Below the pieces are notes generated by a model. That model saw only the letters and a program-made list of their open reading frames with translations, searched no databases and was not told the origin of the DNA. The position numbers and the translations under genes are program-made. From Actinoplanes cyaneus (GTDB lineage Bacteria > Actinomycetota > Actinomycetes > Mycobacteriales > Micromonosporaceae): 64,000 bases of DNA. The stretch is from positions 152,203 to 216,202 of the forward strand of contig NZ_BOMH01000004.1 in assembly GCF_016862095.1 (NCBI RefSeq), in the 5' to 3' direction. Shown here piece by piece: positions 29,400 through 40,079 of the stretch (positions within the stretch are counted from its first letter, which is position 1; every line of letters starts with the position of its first letter).

Positions 29400-30923
29400 T
29401 CACGCGGTCAGATGTACTCCCCCGCCACCGCGTTTGGCCTCGTACATCGAAGCGTCCGCGTCCTTCATCAGCGCGCCGAACTCGATCGCGTGCCGCGGGA
29501 ACAGCGCGACACCGATGCTCGCCCCGATCCGCACCGGCCGGCCGTCGATCTCGAACGGCTCACGCAGCCGCTCGCAGATCCGCTCGCCGACCCGGACCGC
29601 GCCGTCATCGTCCGGGTTCGCGGTGACCAGCACCGAGAACTCGTCGCCGCCGAGCCGCGCGACCATGTCCGGCTTGTGGATCAGGTCCTCCAGGCGCCTG
29701 GCCACCAGTTGCAGCAGCACGTCACCGGCGTGGTGCCCGATCGTGTCGTTCACCTGCTTGAACCCGTTCAGGTCGAGCAGCAGCAGCGCCATCCGGGTGC
29801 CGGTCGCCATGGCGATCTCCACCGCCTGCTCCCCGCGGTCCAGCAACGCCTTGCGGTTCGGCAGACCGGTCAGCGAGTCGTGGAACGCCTGCCGGGTCAG
29901 CTCCTGCATGTGCTGCTGGTTGGCCTGGCGCATCCGGGCGCTGTCCATGATCAGCGCACCCTCGGCGGCGAGCTGCTGGGCCAGGATCCGGTCCCGCCCG
30001 CTCCACTCCCGCGTGCCCGACGAGTTGCCGCACATCACCATGCCGACCGGCCCGAACCCGGTCATCAACGGCATCGCGATGAACGAGCCCAGCCCGAGTG
30101 TCTGCGCCATGCCACCCGCCCGGGTCTTCGTCATCGACACGTTGCCGACCAGCACCGGCTCACCCGACTCGATCGCGGTGCGCCAGATGGGCGACTCGAT
30201 CGCGGGGCTGCCGACCAGGTTCGACCGCAGCTGGTCGAGGCGCTCGTCGGGGCAGCCGACGCCGTAGACGTACCGGATGCGCCCGTCGTTGTCGATCAGC
30301 TGCAGGCCCGCGTGCTCGGTGCGGAACGCCGTGGCGCACGAGTGGGTCAGCAGCTCCGCCGCCTCCTCCACGCTGCCCGCGGTCATGCCCTTCTCGAACA
30401 GCTCCTGGATCGTCGCGCTGGTGTGCGCCACGAACTGGCGGGCCTTCTCCGCGAACAGCCCCTGCAGCGTGGTGGCGAAGTGCAGCGCGATCGTCGAGGT
30501 GGTCTCCGGCCGCAGCTCGGCCAGCGCCTCCCCGGTCAGCAGCAGCACGCCGACGGTCTGGCCGCCGATGCGCAGCCGGATCGCCATCTGCTGCCCGCTG
30601 ACCACCGGCGGACCACCGGCCGCGGCGCGGAACACCTTGCCGGCGACCAGCTGGTCACGCCGGCCCGGCTCGCCGAACTGCGCGGTCGCGGCCATCAGCC
30701 CGCTCTCCGAGTCCAGCTCGAAGACCGTGGCGGCGGTCAACCCGGCGATCTCCCGCAGGTGCGGGGTCATCAGATCGAGCACGTGCTGCACCGACGGAGT
30801 GTCCTTGGTCATGAAGCCGACCAGTTCCGCCAGCAGCAGCACCTGCCGATCCGGCTCCACGGCGATGCCGCCGGGACCCTCGGTCAAAGATCCGGCGGTG
30901 TGCAATCCGGTGCCCACGCTCAT
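29400..30923 (-). CDS. GAF-domain GGDEF diguanylate cyclase
   Basis: 507 residues, no membrane span. Two GAF-like sensor regions occupy about 25-170 and 175-325 (LIDNDGRIRYVYGVGCPDER, PLMTGFGPVGMVMCG). The GGDEF domain starts at DSLTGLPNRKALLDRG and contains RLGGDEFSVL intact, so c-di-GMP synthesis is expected. The inhibitory I-site RxxD, five residues ahead of GGDEF, reads HKPD, so product inhibition may be lost. ATG 30923 is chosen as the first start consistent with the domain; longer in-frame readings upstream are non-coding in character. The input signal is unknown. Confidence 0.9.
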   Translation of the reverse strand: MSVGTGLHTAGSLTEGPGGIAVEPDRQVLLLAELVGFMTKDTPSVQHVLDLMTPHLREIAGLTAATVFELDSESGLMAATAQFGEPGRRDQLVAGKVFRAAAGGPPVVSGQQMAIRLRIGGQTVGVLLLTGEALAELRPETTSTIALHFATTLQGLFAEKARQFVAHTSATIQELFEKGMTAGSVEEAAELLTHSCATAFRTEHAGLQLIDNDGRIRYVYGVGCPDERLDQLRSNLVGSPAIESPIWRTAIESGEPVLVGNVSMTKTRAGGMAQTLGLGSFIAMPLMTGFGPVGMVMCGNSSGTREWSGRDRILAQQLAAEGALIMDSARMRQANQQHMQELTRQAFHDSLTGLPNRKALLDRGEQAVEIAMATGTRMALLLLDLNGFKQVNDTIGHHAGDVLLQLVARRLEDLIHKPDMVARLGGDEFSVLVTANPDDDGAVRVGERICERLREPFEIDGRPVRIGASIGVALFPRHAIEFGALMKDADASMYEAKRGGGGVHLTA

Positions 30924-31079
30924 GGCCCCAGGTTCGGCAGTTGCGGGACCGGGTTGAGCCGGGGCGGCGGTGTGCGTGGTCGCAGTTCGGGTGCGGCCCG
31001 GTTCCCGTGCGACTGAAAACGCCGTATGTCCTGGTCCTCCACTCGGTGGGCGGTTACCGTCGTGGGCGAGGTGAGCGCT

Positions 31080-31583
31080 GTGACCGCGTACCGGACAACC
31101 GTGACCGTCGCCGCGGTCACGTTCTTCCTGTCGGCCGCCGTGGCCGCCGTCGCCCTGTCCCGGGTCAGCCGCGCGCCCGCCGGCGCGTCGCTCGCCCCCG
31201 CAGCCGCGCCGCACACCGGTCTCGGCCTGCGACCCGAGCCGTGGCCCGACGCGTCCGGTCCACAGGCCGCGCTGGAGTTCACCCACCGCGACGACCTGGC
31301 GACCCTCGACCTGACCGGGCAGTACGCGGCCGAGCTCGCCGACACGCGCGCCGCCGCGGCCGTCGCCCTCGCCGAGCACCAGCGGTTACGGCGCCTCCTG
31401 GCCAGCGACGAACATCCGGTGCTCCTGCTCCGCAGCACCGACCTGCGGCACCCCGAGGGCGAGGTGGGCAGCTGGCTGACCGTCGCGCTGGGTGACTTCG
31501 CCGACCAGGCCGCCGTGACCTCCTGGTGCCGGACGGTGCCCGCGTCGCACTGTGTCCCCCGCCGCCTCGATCCGCCCCGCTGA
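31080..31583 (+). CDS. Membrane-anchored hypothetical protein with a TTA codon
   Basis: About 167 residues from GTG 31080, which has a classical GAGGTGA site five bases upstream. One N-terminal hydrophobic segment (TTVTVAAVTFFLSAAVAAVA) is a signal anchor. The rest is Ala/Leu rich with a helical part (ALEFTHRDDLATLDLTGQYA) and two Cys near the C-terminus (SWCRTVPASHCVP). No family recognised. Codon 103 (31386-31388) is TTA. Its stop lies at the head of a 17-bp tandem array leading into the HAD gene. Confidence 0.65.
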   Translation: MTAYRTTVTVAAVTFFLSAAVAAVALSRVSRAPAGASLAPAAAPHTGLGLRPEPWPDASGPQAALEFTHRDDLATLDLTGQYAAELADTRAAAAVALAEHQRLRRLLASDEHPVLLLRSTDLRHPEGEVGSWLTVALGDFADQAAVTSWCRTVPASHCVPRRLDPPR

Positions 31584-31593
31584 TCGCCGGTAC

Positions 31594-31678
31594 TCCGCCG
31601 GTGGCGATACCCCCGCCGGTGGGGCACCCCGCCGGTGGCCGCACTTCGTCGACGGCGATACTTCGTCGGTGGCGATCG
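31594..31678 (+). repeat. 17-bp tandem repeat spanning the HAD gene start
   Basis: Units begin at 31594, 31611, 31628, 31645 and 31662, resembling TCCGCCGGTGGCGATAC. The GTG start of the HAD gene lies in the last unit, so the array has grown out of the gene's 5' end or serves as its leader. The period is not a multiple of three. Confidence 0.75.
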
Positions 31679-32349
31679 AGGCGCTGATCTTCGACTTCGA
31701 CGGTCTGCTGATGGACACCGAGACCACGCTGCTCGACAGCTGGCGCTGGGAGTGGCGGCAGCACGGCCTGGAGCTGGACGAGACCGGGTTCTTCGCCGAC
31801 CACGGCGGTGACGTGAGCGAGGCCCGTTACGCCGCGCTCGCCGCGGCCGTCGGCGCGAGCTTCGACCGCGCGGCCAGCCACGCGCGGCGGACGGCGTACC
31901 GCGAGCGGGTCCACGCCGGGCTGGGCCTGTCCCCCGGCATCGCCGCCTGGCTCGGCGAGGCCACCCGTCAGGGGTTGCGGCTCGCCGTGGCCAGCAGCTC
32001 CGGCTCCGCTTGGGTCCGCGCGCACCTGGCCCGCACCGGCGACCTGTCCCGCTTCGAGGTCGTGGCCTGCGGTGACGAGGTCGCCGCGCACAAACCCGAC
32101 CCGGCGGTCTACCGCCTGGCGCTGGCCCGGCTCGGCCTCGACGCCTCACGGGCCGTCGCCTTCGAGGACAGCCCGCACGGCGTCGAAGCGGCCCAGGCGG
32201 CGGGGTTGCGTTGCGTCGCGATCCCCAACGCGTTCACGCCGGAGGCCCGTTACGCCCACGCCGACGTGCTGCTCCCCAGCGCCGCCACGACGATCCTGTC
32301 CGAGGTCCTGGCCCGGGCCACCAGATCCAAATCAAGATCAAATTCCTGA
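31669..32349 (+). CDS. HAD-superfamily hydrolase (CbbY / beta-phosphoglucomutase-like)
   Basis: 226 residues. HAD motifs: I, IFDFDGLLMDT with nucleophile D9 and D11; II, AVASSSGS; III, HKPDPAVY with the Lys; IV, FEDSPHGVEAA. The helical cap after motif I makes it a subfamily I phosphatase or phosphoglucomutase. GTG 31669 is just before the first strand. The final codons (ending SKSRSNS) lie inside repeat element B1, so the natural C-terminus may have been replaced by repeat sequence. Confidence 0.87.
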   Translation: MAIEALIFDFDGLLMDTETTLLDSWRWEWRQHGLELDETGFFADHGGDVSEARYAALAAAVGASFDRAASHARRTAYRERVHAGLGLSPGIAAWLGEATRQGLRLAVASSSGSAWVRAHLARTGDLSRFEVVACGDEVAAHKPDPAVYRLALARLGLDASRAVAFEDSPHGVEAAQAAGLRCVAIPNAFTPEARYAHADVLLPSAATTILSEVLARATRSKSRSNS

Positions 32350-32478
32350 GGTCCCCGCTCCGCTGTGGTCCGAACCGTCGCTCCCGCGGGGACCCTTGCG
32401 ATCCGAGCAGGCCGCTGGCGCGGCCAGAACGCTCGCATCCCAAGGGCGGCCTCCGTGGCGGGGCACGGTCAGAGCACA
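32331..32478 (+). repeat. Family B dispersed repeat, copy B1
   Basis: About 148 bp beginning ATCAAGATCAAATTCCTG, running through GCTCCCGCGGGGACCCTTGC and CCAAGGGCGGCCTCCGTGG, and ending near GGTCAGAGCAC. The same order is found at 34294-34436 (reverse), 63317-63464 (forward) and, cut by the window end, 63955-64000 (reverse). It overlaps the end of the HAD gene. Confidence 0.8.
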
Positions 32479-32576
32479 AGACCCGGTCACGGCCGGGACT
32501 CCGGCACCCGGCACCCGCGGATCCCGCACGCGATGCCGCGACCACTCCCGGCCACCGCGCGGCCAAGGTCCCAAGT

Positions 32577-32621
32577 GGTGCTGGTGGTCGCTATTCGTCC
32601 CTCATAACAACCACCAGCACC
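32577..32621. repeat. Family A palindromic repeat (divergent copy)
   Basis: 18-bp arms 32577-32594 and 32604-32621 with two wobble pairs; loop TCGTCCCTC is nearly the same as in the copy at 44202. Confidence 0.75.
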
Positions 32622-32673
32622 AGCCGCACCCGCGCGCACCGTGATGGGCAGGCTCGCCGCGCGGGTTCCCGCC

Positions 32674-32728
32674 CCAGCTGGCACTCACGGTCGTTATCCG
32701 GGCTCCTGACAACCACCAGCGCCAGCCG
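32674..32728. repeat. Family A palindromic repeat (imperfect copy)
   Basis: Left arm CAGCTGGCACTCACGGTCGT and right arm ending CAGCGCCAGCCG form an interrupted palindrome. The left arm matches the copies at 11722 and at the window start. Confidence 0.7.
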
Positions 32729-32773
32729 AGACCGCGACATCAGCGACAGGCGAGGTTGCGACGCGGCTTGCGG

Positions 32774-32834
32774 TTCCGGCTGGTGCTCATGGGCGTTATC
32801 CGGGCCGGATAACGCCCATGAGCACCAGCCGGAA
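32774..32834. repeat. Family A palindromic repeat, 30-bp perfect arms
   Basis: Arms 32774-32803 and 32805-32834 are exact inverted copies around a single G. Each arm contains GGCTGGTGCTCATGGGCGTT. It is the longest perfect palindrome seen in the window. Confidence 0.9.
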
Positions 32835-32930
32835 GGCCGCGCCCGCGCCCGCGCCGGACCACGGCGTAGCTCGCGGCGCCGGTCGGCGCGGCCGGCCAGG
32901 CGGACGGGCGGGTGCGGGGCGCCTGACCCG

Positions 32931-32993
32931 CGCGGACGGGGCACCCAACCCCGCGAGCGGAACGCCCAACCCCGCAGACGGGGCGTCCACCCG
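32931..32993 (+). repeat. 21-bp tandem repeat
   Basis: Three units start at 32931, 32952 and 32973 (CGCGGACGGGGCACCCAACCC and close variants), with part of a fourth. The array is non-coding and lies between family A repeats and the next array. Confidence 0.7.
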
Positions 32994-33017
32994 CGCGGAC
33001 TGCCCGGTGGGCGTGGT

Positions 33018-33134
33018 CAGACGTGGGCGCTGCGGCTGGTGGTGGGCCAGACGTGGGCGCTGCGGCGGTGGTGGGCCAGACGAGGGGGCTGCGGCGGTGG
33101 TGGGTCAGACGAAGGCGCTGTGGCCGGTTACGGC
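33018..33134 (+). repeat. 29-bp tandem repeat merging with the acyl-CoA dehydrogenase 3' end
   Basis: Units start at 33018, 33048, 33077 and 33106, each CAGACG(T/A)GGGCGCTGCGG-like. The fourth unit is the end of the dehydrogenase gene with its stop codon (33105-33107 on the plus strand reads TCA). The three outer units are therefore tandem, diverged copies of the gene end. Confidence 0.7.
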
Positions 33135-34247
33135 TCGGCCGACGATCAAGGTGTTGATCTCGCGGGTGCCCTCGTAGGAGTAGAGGGCCTCGGCGTCCGC
33201 GACGAAGCGGCCGATGTCGTAGTCCAGGACGATGCCGTTGCCGGCCAGCAGCTCGCGCGCCCAGCCGACGACCTCGCGCATCCGGGTCGTGCAGTACGCC
33301 TTGGCCAGTGCCGAGTGCTCGTCCCGGTACTGCCCGGCGTCCTGCAGCTGGGCCAGCCGCACGCACATGCCGAGCGCGCCGGTCACGTTGCCGACCATCC
33401 GCACGAGCAGGTCCTGGACGAGCTGGAACTTCGCGATCGGACGGCCGAACTGCTCCCGCTCGCCCGCGTACTTCAGCGCGATCTCGTAGGCGGCGAGCAT
33501 CACCCCGACCGCCTCCCACGCCACGCCGCTGCGAGTCTGGCGCAGGATCTTGGCGGTGTCCTTGAACGAGTTCGCGTTCTGCAGGCGGTCGGTCTCGGGC
33601 ACGCGCACGCCGGTGAGCGTGAGGTCGGCGTTCTGCACGATCCGCAGCGCAATCTTGTTCTCGATCTTGGTGGCGGTGAAGCCGGGCGCGTCGCCGGGCA
33701 CCACGAAGCCCTTGACCTGGTTGTCCTCGACGTCCCGGGCCCAGACCACGACGAGGTCGGCGAAGGTGGCGTTGCCGATCCAGCGTTTCTGCCCGTCGAG
33801 CACCCAGGTGTCGCCCTCCCGGCGGGCGGTGGTGCGCAGCCCGGCGGCGACGTCGGAGCCACCGGTCGGCTCGGTCAGGGCGAACGCCCCGATCTGATCG
33901 AACGCGGCCATCGCGGGCAGCCAGCGCTCCCGCTGCTCAGGCGAGCCGCAGGTCTGGATGCTGCCCATGGCGAGCCCGGCGTGCACGCCGTAGAACGTGG
34001 CCATCGACGCGTCGGCGCGCGCCATCTCCAGCGCGAGCCAGCCGTTGAGCAGCGAGGATCGCTCGCGCCCGGCCAGTTCCAGCCCGGCGAACCGTTTGAC
34101 CAGCTGCGACGGGAACTCGGCCCGCGCCCAGTAGTCGTTGGCGATCGGCACGACCTCGGCCTCGAGGAAGTCGCGGACCCGCTGCACGGTCGCGGCCTCG
34201 TCGTCGGACAGCAGTCCCTGAAACGCGTATAGATCTCCGGCGAGCAT
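33105..34247 (-). CDS. Acyl-CoA dehydrogenase, glutaryl-CoA dehydrogenase-like
   Basis: 380 residues, FAD-dependent. Motifs: GAFALTEPTGGSDVAAGLRT and WVLDGQKRWIGNATFADL in the middle domain, EREQFGRPIAKFQLVQDLLV, and YEGTREINTLIVGRAVTG near the C-terminus, where E359 matches the catalytic base of glutaryl-CoA dehydrogenase. The Arg that binds the glutaryl carboxylate cannot be placed with certainty, so a short-chain acyl-CoA substrate is possible. No partner genes (transferase, ETF) are adjacent. Its end is part of a tandem array and its upstream gap holds repeat B2. Confidence 0.9.
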   Translation of the reverse strand: MLAGDLYAFQGLLSDDEAATVQRVRDFLEAEVVPIANDYWARAEFPSQLVKRFAGLELAGRERSSLLNGWLALEMARADASMATFYGVHAGLAMGSIQTCGSPEQRERWLPAMAAFDQIGAFALTEPTGGSDVAAGLRTTARREGDTWVLDGQKRWIGNATFADLVVVWARDVEDNQVKGFVVPGDAPGFTATKIENKIALRIVQNADLTLTGVRVPETDRLQNANSFKDTAKILRQTRSGVAWEAVGVMLAAYEIALKYAGEREQFGRPIAKFQLVQDLLVRMVGNVTGALGMCVRLAQLQDAGQYRDEHSALAKAYCTTRMREVVGWARELLAGNGIVLDYDIGRFVADAEALYSYEGTREINTLIVGRAVTGHSAFV

Positions 34248-34293
34248 GGCTGCCTACATTCCCCGGAAGGTGGAAAGTTAAGTGCTTTTCCGG

Positions 34294-34436
34294 GGTAACC
34301 GTGCCCACCCGCGGAGGCCGCCCTTGTGATCCGGGCGTTCTGGGCGCCCCGCGCCCTGCCCGGATCGCAAGGGTCCCCGCGGGAGCGACGGCGAGGGACC
34401 ACGGCGGACAGAGGAAAGGAAAGCATTTGATCTTGG
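34294..34436 (-). repeat. Family B dispersed repeat, copy B2
   Basis: Inverted relative to B1. On the plus strand it shows GCGGAGGCCGCCCTTGTGAT, later CAAGGGTCCCCGCGGGAGCG, and finishes with CATTTGATCTTGGTG. It fills most of the 257-bp divergent region between the dehydrogenase and glyQS starts. Confidence 0.8.
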
Positions 34437-34466
34437 TGTGGTGACGGACTCGCCGGAAGTAATCGC

Positions 34467-34497
34467 TTACCGTGCGTCGAGGGGCGCCCCCTAGACT
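34467..34497 (+). promoter_or_regulatory. Putative promoter of glyQS (leaderless)
   Basis: TTACCG (34467-34472) and TAGACT (34492-34497) with a 19-bp spacer; the ATG at 34505 follows the -10 box by seven bases and lacks a ribosome binding site. Confidence 0.45.
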
Positions 34498-34504
34498 TCC
34501 CGGC

Positions 34505-37438
<2,934 letters not shown>

Positions 37439-37465
37439 GCCCCGCCTGCTCTCCGCCCGGCTCAT

Positions 37466-37545
37466 CGCGTCACGCCGGGCGGGGAGCGCGGAGGCCCGGG
37501 CGGCCCGCGTCACGCCGGGCGGGGAGCGCGGAGGCCCGGGCGGCC
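37466..37545 (+). repeat. Exact 40-bp tandem duplication at the DUF2306 gene end; also the glyQS terminator
   Basis: 37466-37505 and 37506-37545 are identical. The second copy contains the last dozen codons and the stop of the minus-strand DUF2306 gene. The first copy's CCGGGCGGGGAG (37475-37486) pairs with CTCCGCCCGG at 37451-37460, forming a hairpin right after the glyQS stop. Confidence 0.9.
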
Positions 37546-38169
37546 ACGGATGATCCACTCGGCGACGGCGAGGTTGATGATCCAGCCAGCCGCCATCGCG
37601 GCCGCGCGACCGCTCACCCCCGGGGTCACGCCGGCGACGGCGAACGGCAGGTGGGTGAAGACCTGCGTGCCGGCGCCGAGAGCCAGCGCGTAGGCCCGGA
37701 TCATCCAGGCCCGGTGGGTCGCGATCTCCCGCCGGCGGATCGCCGCCACGGCCAGGACCAGCGACGTGAGCATCGCGGTCCCGACGATCAGCCGCTCGAT
37801 CTCCACGACCGCGCCGTCGACCGGCGGCACGTCGTAGAAGACCGCCATCCACAGGCCGCTGACCGCGAGGATCACCCCGGCCGCGACCAGAATCCGGCCG
37901 GCGACCCGGTGCCAGCGCGGCCGGCGCCGCCGGAACGCCGGGGCGAACTGGAACGCCCCGAGCACGCTGTAGAGGATCGCGGCGACGATGTGCGCGACGA
38001 CCGGCAGCGGCATGTCGAAGAAGCGCGCGTTCTCCGCGGTGACCGGCGCGTTCGTGGCGAGCTGCCCGAGCCGGGCGACCCCGGCGATCGAGGGCACCAG
38101 GCTCAGGGCGATCAGCGCTGCCGGGATCCGCCAGGCGGTGCGCCGCGGACGGACCGTGTTCGTCGTCAT
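37510..38169 (-). CDS. DUF2306 membrane protein
   Basis: 219 residues with about six membrane spans (IPAALIALSLVPSIAG, PLPVVAHIVAAILYSVLGAF, RILVAAGVILAVSGLWMAVF, LIVGTAMLTSLVLAVAAI). VAHI, HRVAGR and THRAWMIRAYAL carry the conserved His and Arg of the DUF2306 family, whose arrangement hints at haem or quinone binding but whose role is unproven. The ATG at 38169 is used; no strong ribosome binding site. It lies 97 bp downstream of a response regulator gene in the same direction and may be its target. Confidence 0.85.
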   Translation of the reverse strand: MTTNTVRPRRTAWRIPAALIALSLVPSIAGVARLGQLATNAPVTAENARFFDMPLPVVAHIVAAILYSVLGAFQFAPAFRRRRPRWHRVAGRILVAAGVILAVSGLWMAVFYDVPPVDGAVVEIERLIVGTAMLTSLVLAVAAIRRREIATHRAWMIRAYALALGAGTQVFTHLPFAVAGVTPGVSGRAAAMAAGWIINLAVAEWIIRGRPGLRAPRPA

Positions 38170-38265
38170 GCGTCGATGGTGCTTGCCGCGCGGGCCTGCC
38201 ACACCGGTCCGAAGACCGGTCCGCACCGTACTTTGGAAGGGTCCGGGAACCGTACTTCCGGCCGG

Positions 38266-38916
38266 TTACCGCCGCCCGCTCTCGTATGCCCAGATGGCGA
38301 TCTCCACCCGGTTCCGCGCACCGAGCTTGGCCATCAGGCCGGCCACGTGCGTCTTCACGGTGCTGAGGCTGATGTGCAGGCCGGCGGCGATCTCGCTGTT
38401 CGTCCGTCCACCGGCGACGGCCAGGAGCACCTGCTCCTCCCGCTCGGTCAGCGCCTCGGCCGGCTGCCGCGGCGGCCCGGGCGAGCCGTTGCGGGCGAAC
38501 GTCCTGAGCAGCCGCGCGGTCACCACCGGCGCGATCAGCGCGTCGCCGGCGGCCGCCGCCCGGACGGCCTGCCCGAGCAGCTCCGCCCCGGCCTCCTTGA
38601 GCAGGAATCCGCGGGCGCCGGCGCGCAACGCCCCGTACACGTGCTCGTCGAGGTCGAACGTGGTGATCACGACGACGGCGATCGGGTCGGCGACCCCCGG
38701 CCCGGCGAGCTCCCGGGTGGCCTGGATGCCGTCGACGCCCGGCATCCGGATGTCGAGCAGGCACACGTCCGGGCGCAGGCGACGGGCCAGCTCGACGGCC
38801 TGGTGACCGTTCGCCGCCTCACCGACCACCGTGATGCCCGGCTGGGCATTCAGGATCATGGTCAATCCGGTACGGACGATCTCCTGATCGTCGGCGACCA
38901 GCACCCGCACGGTCAC
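38266..38916 (-). CDS. NarL/LuxR-family response regulator
   Basis: 216 residues. Receiver domain with acidic pair D9/D10, phosphoacceptor D55 in LLDIRMPGVDG, and Lys in FLLKEAGAELL. C-terminal LuxR helix-turn-helix (LTEREEQVLLAVAGGRTNSE, STVKTHVAGLMAKLGARNRV). The GTG start overlaps the stop of the kinase gene by four bases, so kinase and regulator are translationally coupled. Target genes unknown; DUF2306 gene follows. Confidence 0.95.
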   Translation of the reverse strand: MTVRVLVADDQEIVRTGLTMILNAQPGITVVGEAANGHQAVELARRLRPDVCLLDIRMPGVDGIQATRELAGPGVADPIAVVVITTFDLDEHVYGALRAGARGFLLKEAGAELLGQAVRAAAAGDALIAPVVTARLLRTFARNGSPGPPRQPAEALTEREEQVLLAVAGGRTNSEIAAGLHISLSTVKTHVAGLMAKLGARNRVEIAIWAYESGRR

Positions 38917-40013
38917 GCCGGCAGCACCGCCTCCACGTGCCAGCCGCGCTCGGCGCCGGGGCCGGCCGTGCACGTGCCGCCGAGCAGTTCCGCGCGCTCG
39001 TGCATGCCGCTGACACCGTACCCGGAAATCGGTTTGTCCTTCACCGTCACGCCGTCGTCGGTGACCAACAGCCGCACCTGATCTTCTTCGGACTTCACCA
39101 GCACCATGATGCGGGTCGCGCCGCGCGCGTGCCGCCGCGCGTTGGTGACCGCCTCCTGAGCGATCCGGTAGATCGCGGCGCCCACCGCGGGAGGAACCGC
39201 GCCCAGGTCACCGCCGACCTCGATGGCGACCTCCGGCCCCGCGCCGGCGCTGAGACCGGGCAGGTCGGCGAGGTTCGGCGTGCCCGGCTCGTCCGTGCGC
39301 AGCGCCCGGATGACCGTGCGCATCTCGGTCAGCGCCTGCTTGGCCTCGCTCTCGATCAGGCGCAGCGCGTCGGTCGCCGCGTCCGGATGCGCACCGGCCG
39401 TGGCCAGGCCCGCCTGCGCGCGGATCGCCATCGCGGAGACGTGGTGCGCCACCGTGTCGTGCAGGTCCCGGGCCAGGCGCTCGCGTTCCCGGAGCCGGAC
39501 CTGCTCCAGCTCGCGGGCCCGCGCACCGCTCCGGAACCGGACCGCCGCGCCGATCGCCAGCACGGCCAGCGCGAGCACCGTCCCGCCGGCCGTGTCACTC
39601 GCGCCGACCTGCCCGAGCCCGAACGACACCAGCTGCTTGACGACGACCACCGCGAGCCCGAGCGCGGCCTCCCGGCCGGAGCCCCAGCGGAACAGCGCGT
39701 AGAGCAGGAGCAGCAGGTAGCCCAGCGCGTACTCCTCCGGCGGGACGTTGCCGGTGAGGACCGGCGCGACCAGGGTGGCGCCGAACGCGACGCTCACCGC
39801 GAGCAGCGGCCGGCTGCGCCGGATCAGCAGCGTCGGGACGAGCACGACCGCGAGCACCGGCGCGACCGCCCCGCCCGGAAGATCGCGACGAACGATTCCT
39901 TCCAGTACGGCCAGGAGCGCGCACGCCGCGGCCAGCGCCCAGTCCCGCGGGCCCAGGGGCGGGGCGCCGGGTGGGCGCGGTTCCGCGAGCAGCGAGCGCA
40001 GGGAGCCGGGCAC
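38913..40013 (-). CDS. Two-component sensor histidine kinase (NarX/DesK type)
   Basis: About 366 residues. Four to five N-terminal membrane helices without a sizeable outer loop (AALAVLEGI, VAPVLAVVLVPTLLI, EYALGYLLLLLYALF) indicate an intramembrane-sensing kinase. HisKA_3 motif ERERLARDLHDTVAHHVSAM with phospho-acceptor H185, then an HATPase domain (AIYRIAQEAVTNARRHA, GYGVSGMHERAELLGG). The GTG start at 40013 has only a weak ribosome binding site. Divergent from the large gene at 40080, whose promoter it shares. Confidence 0.92.
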   Translation of the reverse strand: MPGSLRSLLAEPRPPGAPPLGPRDWALAAACALLAVLEGIVRRDLPGGAVAPVLAVVLVPTLLIRRSRPLLAVSVAFGATLVAPVLTGNVPPEEYALGYLLLLLYALFRWGSGREAALGLAVVVVKQLVSFGLGQVGASDTAGGTVLALAVLAIGAAVRFRSGARARELEQVRLRERERLARDLHDTVAHHVSAMAIRAQAGLATAGAHPDAATDALRLIESEAKQALTEMRTVIRALRTDEPGTPNLADLPGLSAGAGPEVAIEVGGDLGAVPPAVGAAIYRIAQEAVTNARRHARGATRIMVLVKSEEDQVRLLVTDDGVTVKDKPISGYGVSGMHERAELLGGTCTAGPGAERGWHVEAVLPA

Positions 40014-40079
40014 GCCCTGATGGTACGAGCGCCGGCGCAGCTCTGGGTGATCCGCCGGGCAGACCCTAAGGTGACCGGC

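Noticed and set aside
38937..40079. In-frame extension upstream of the 862-residue protein, running opposite the histidine kinase
   Set aside because: The kinase is clearly coding on the other strand, and AAGGTGA before ATG 40080 marks the start.
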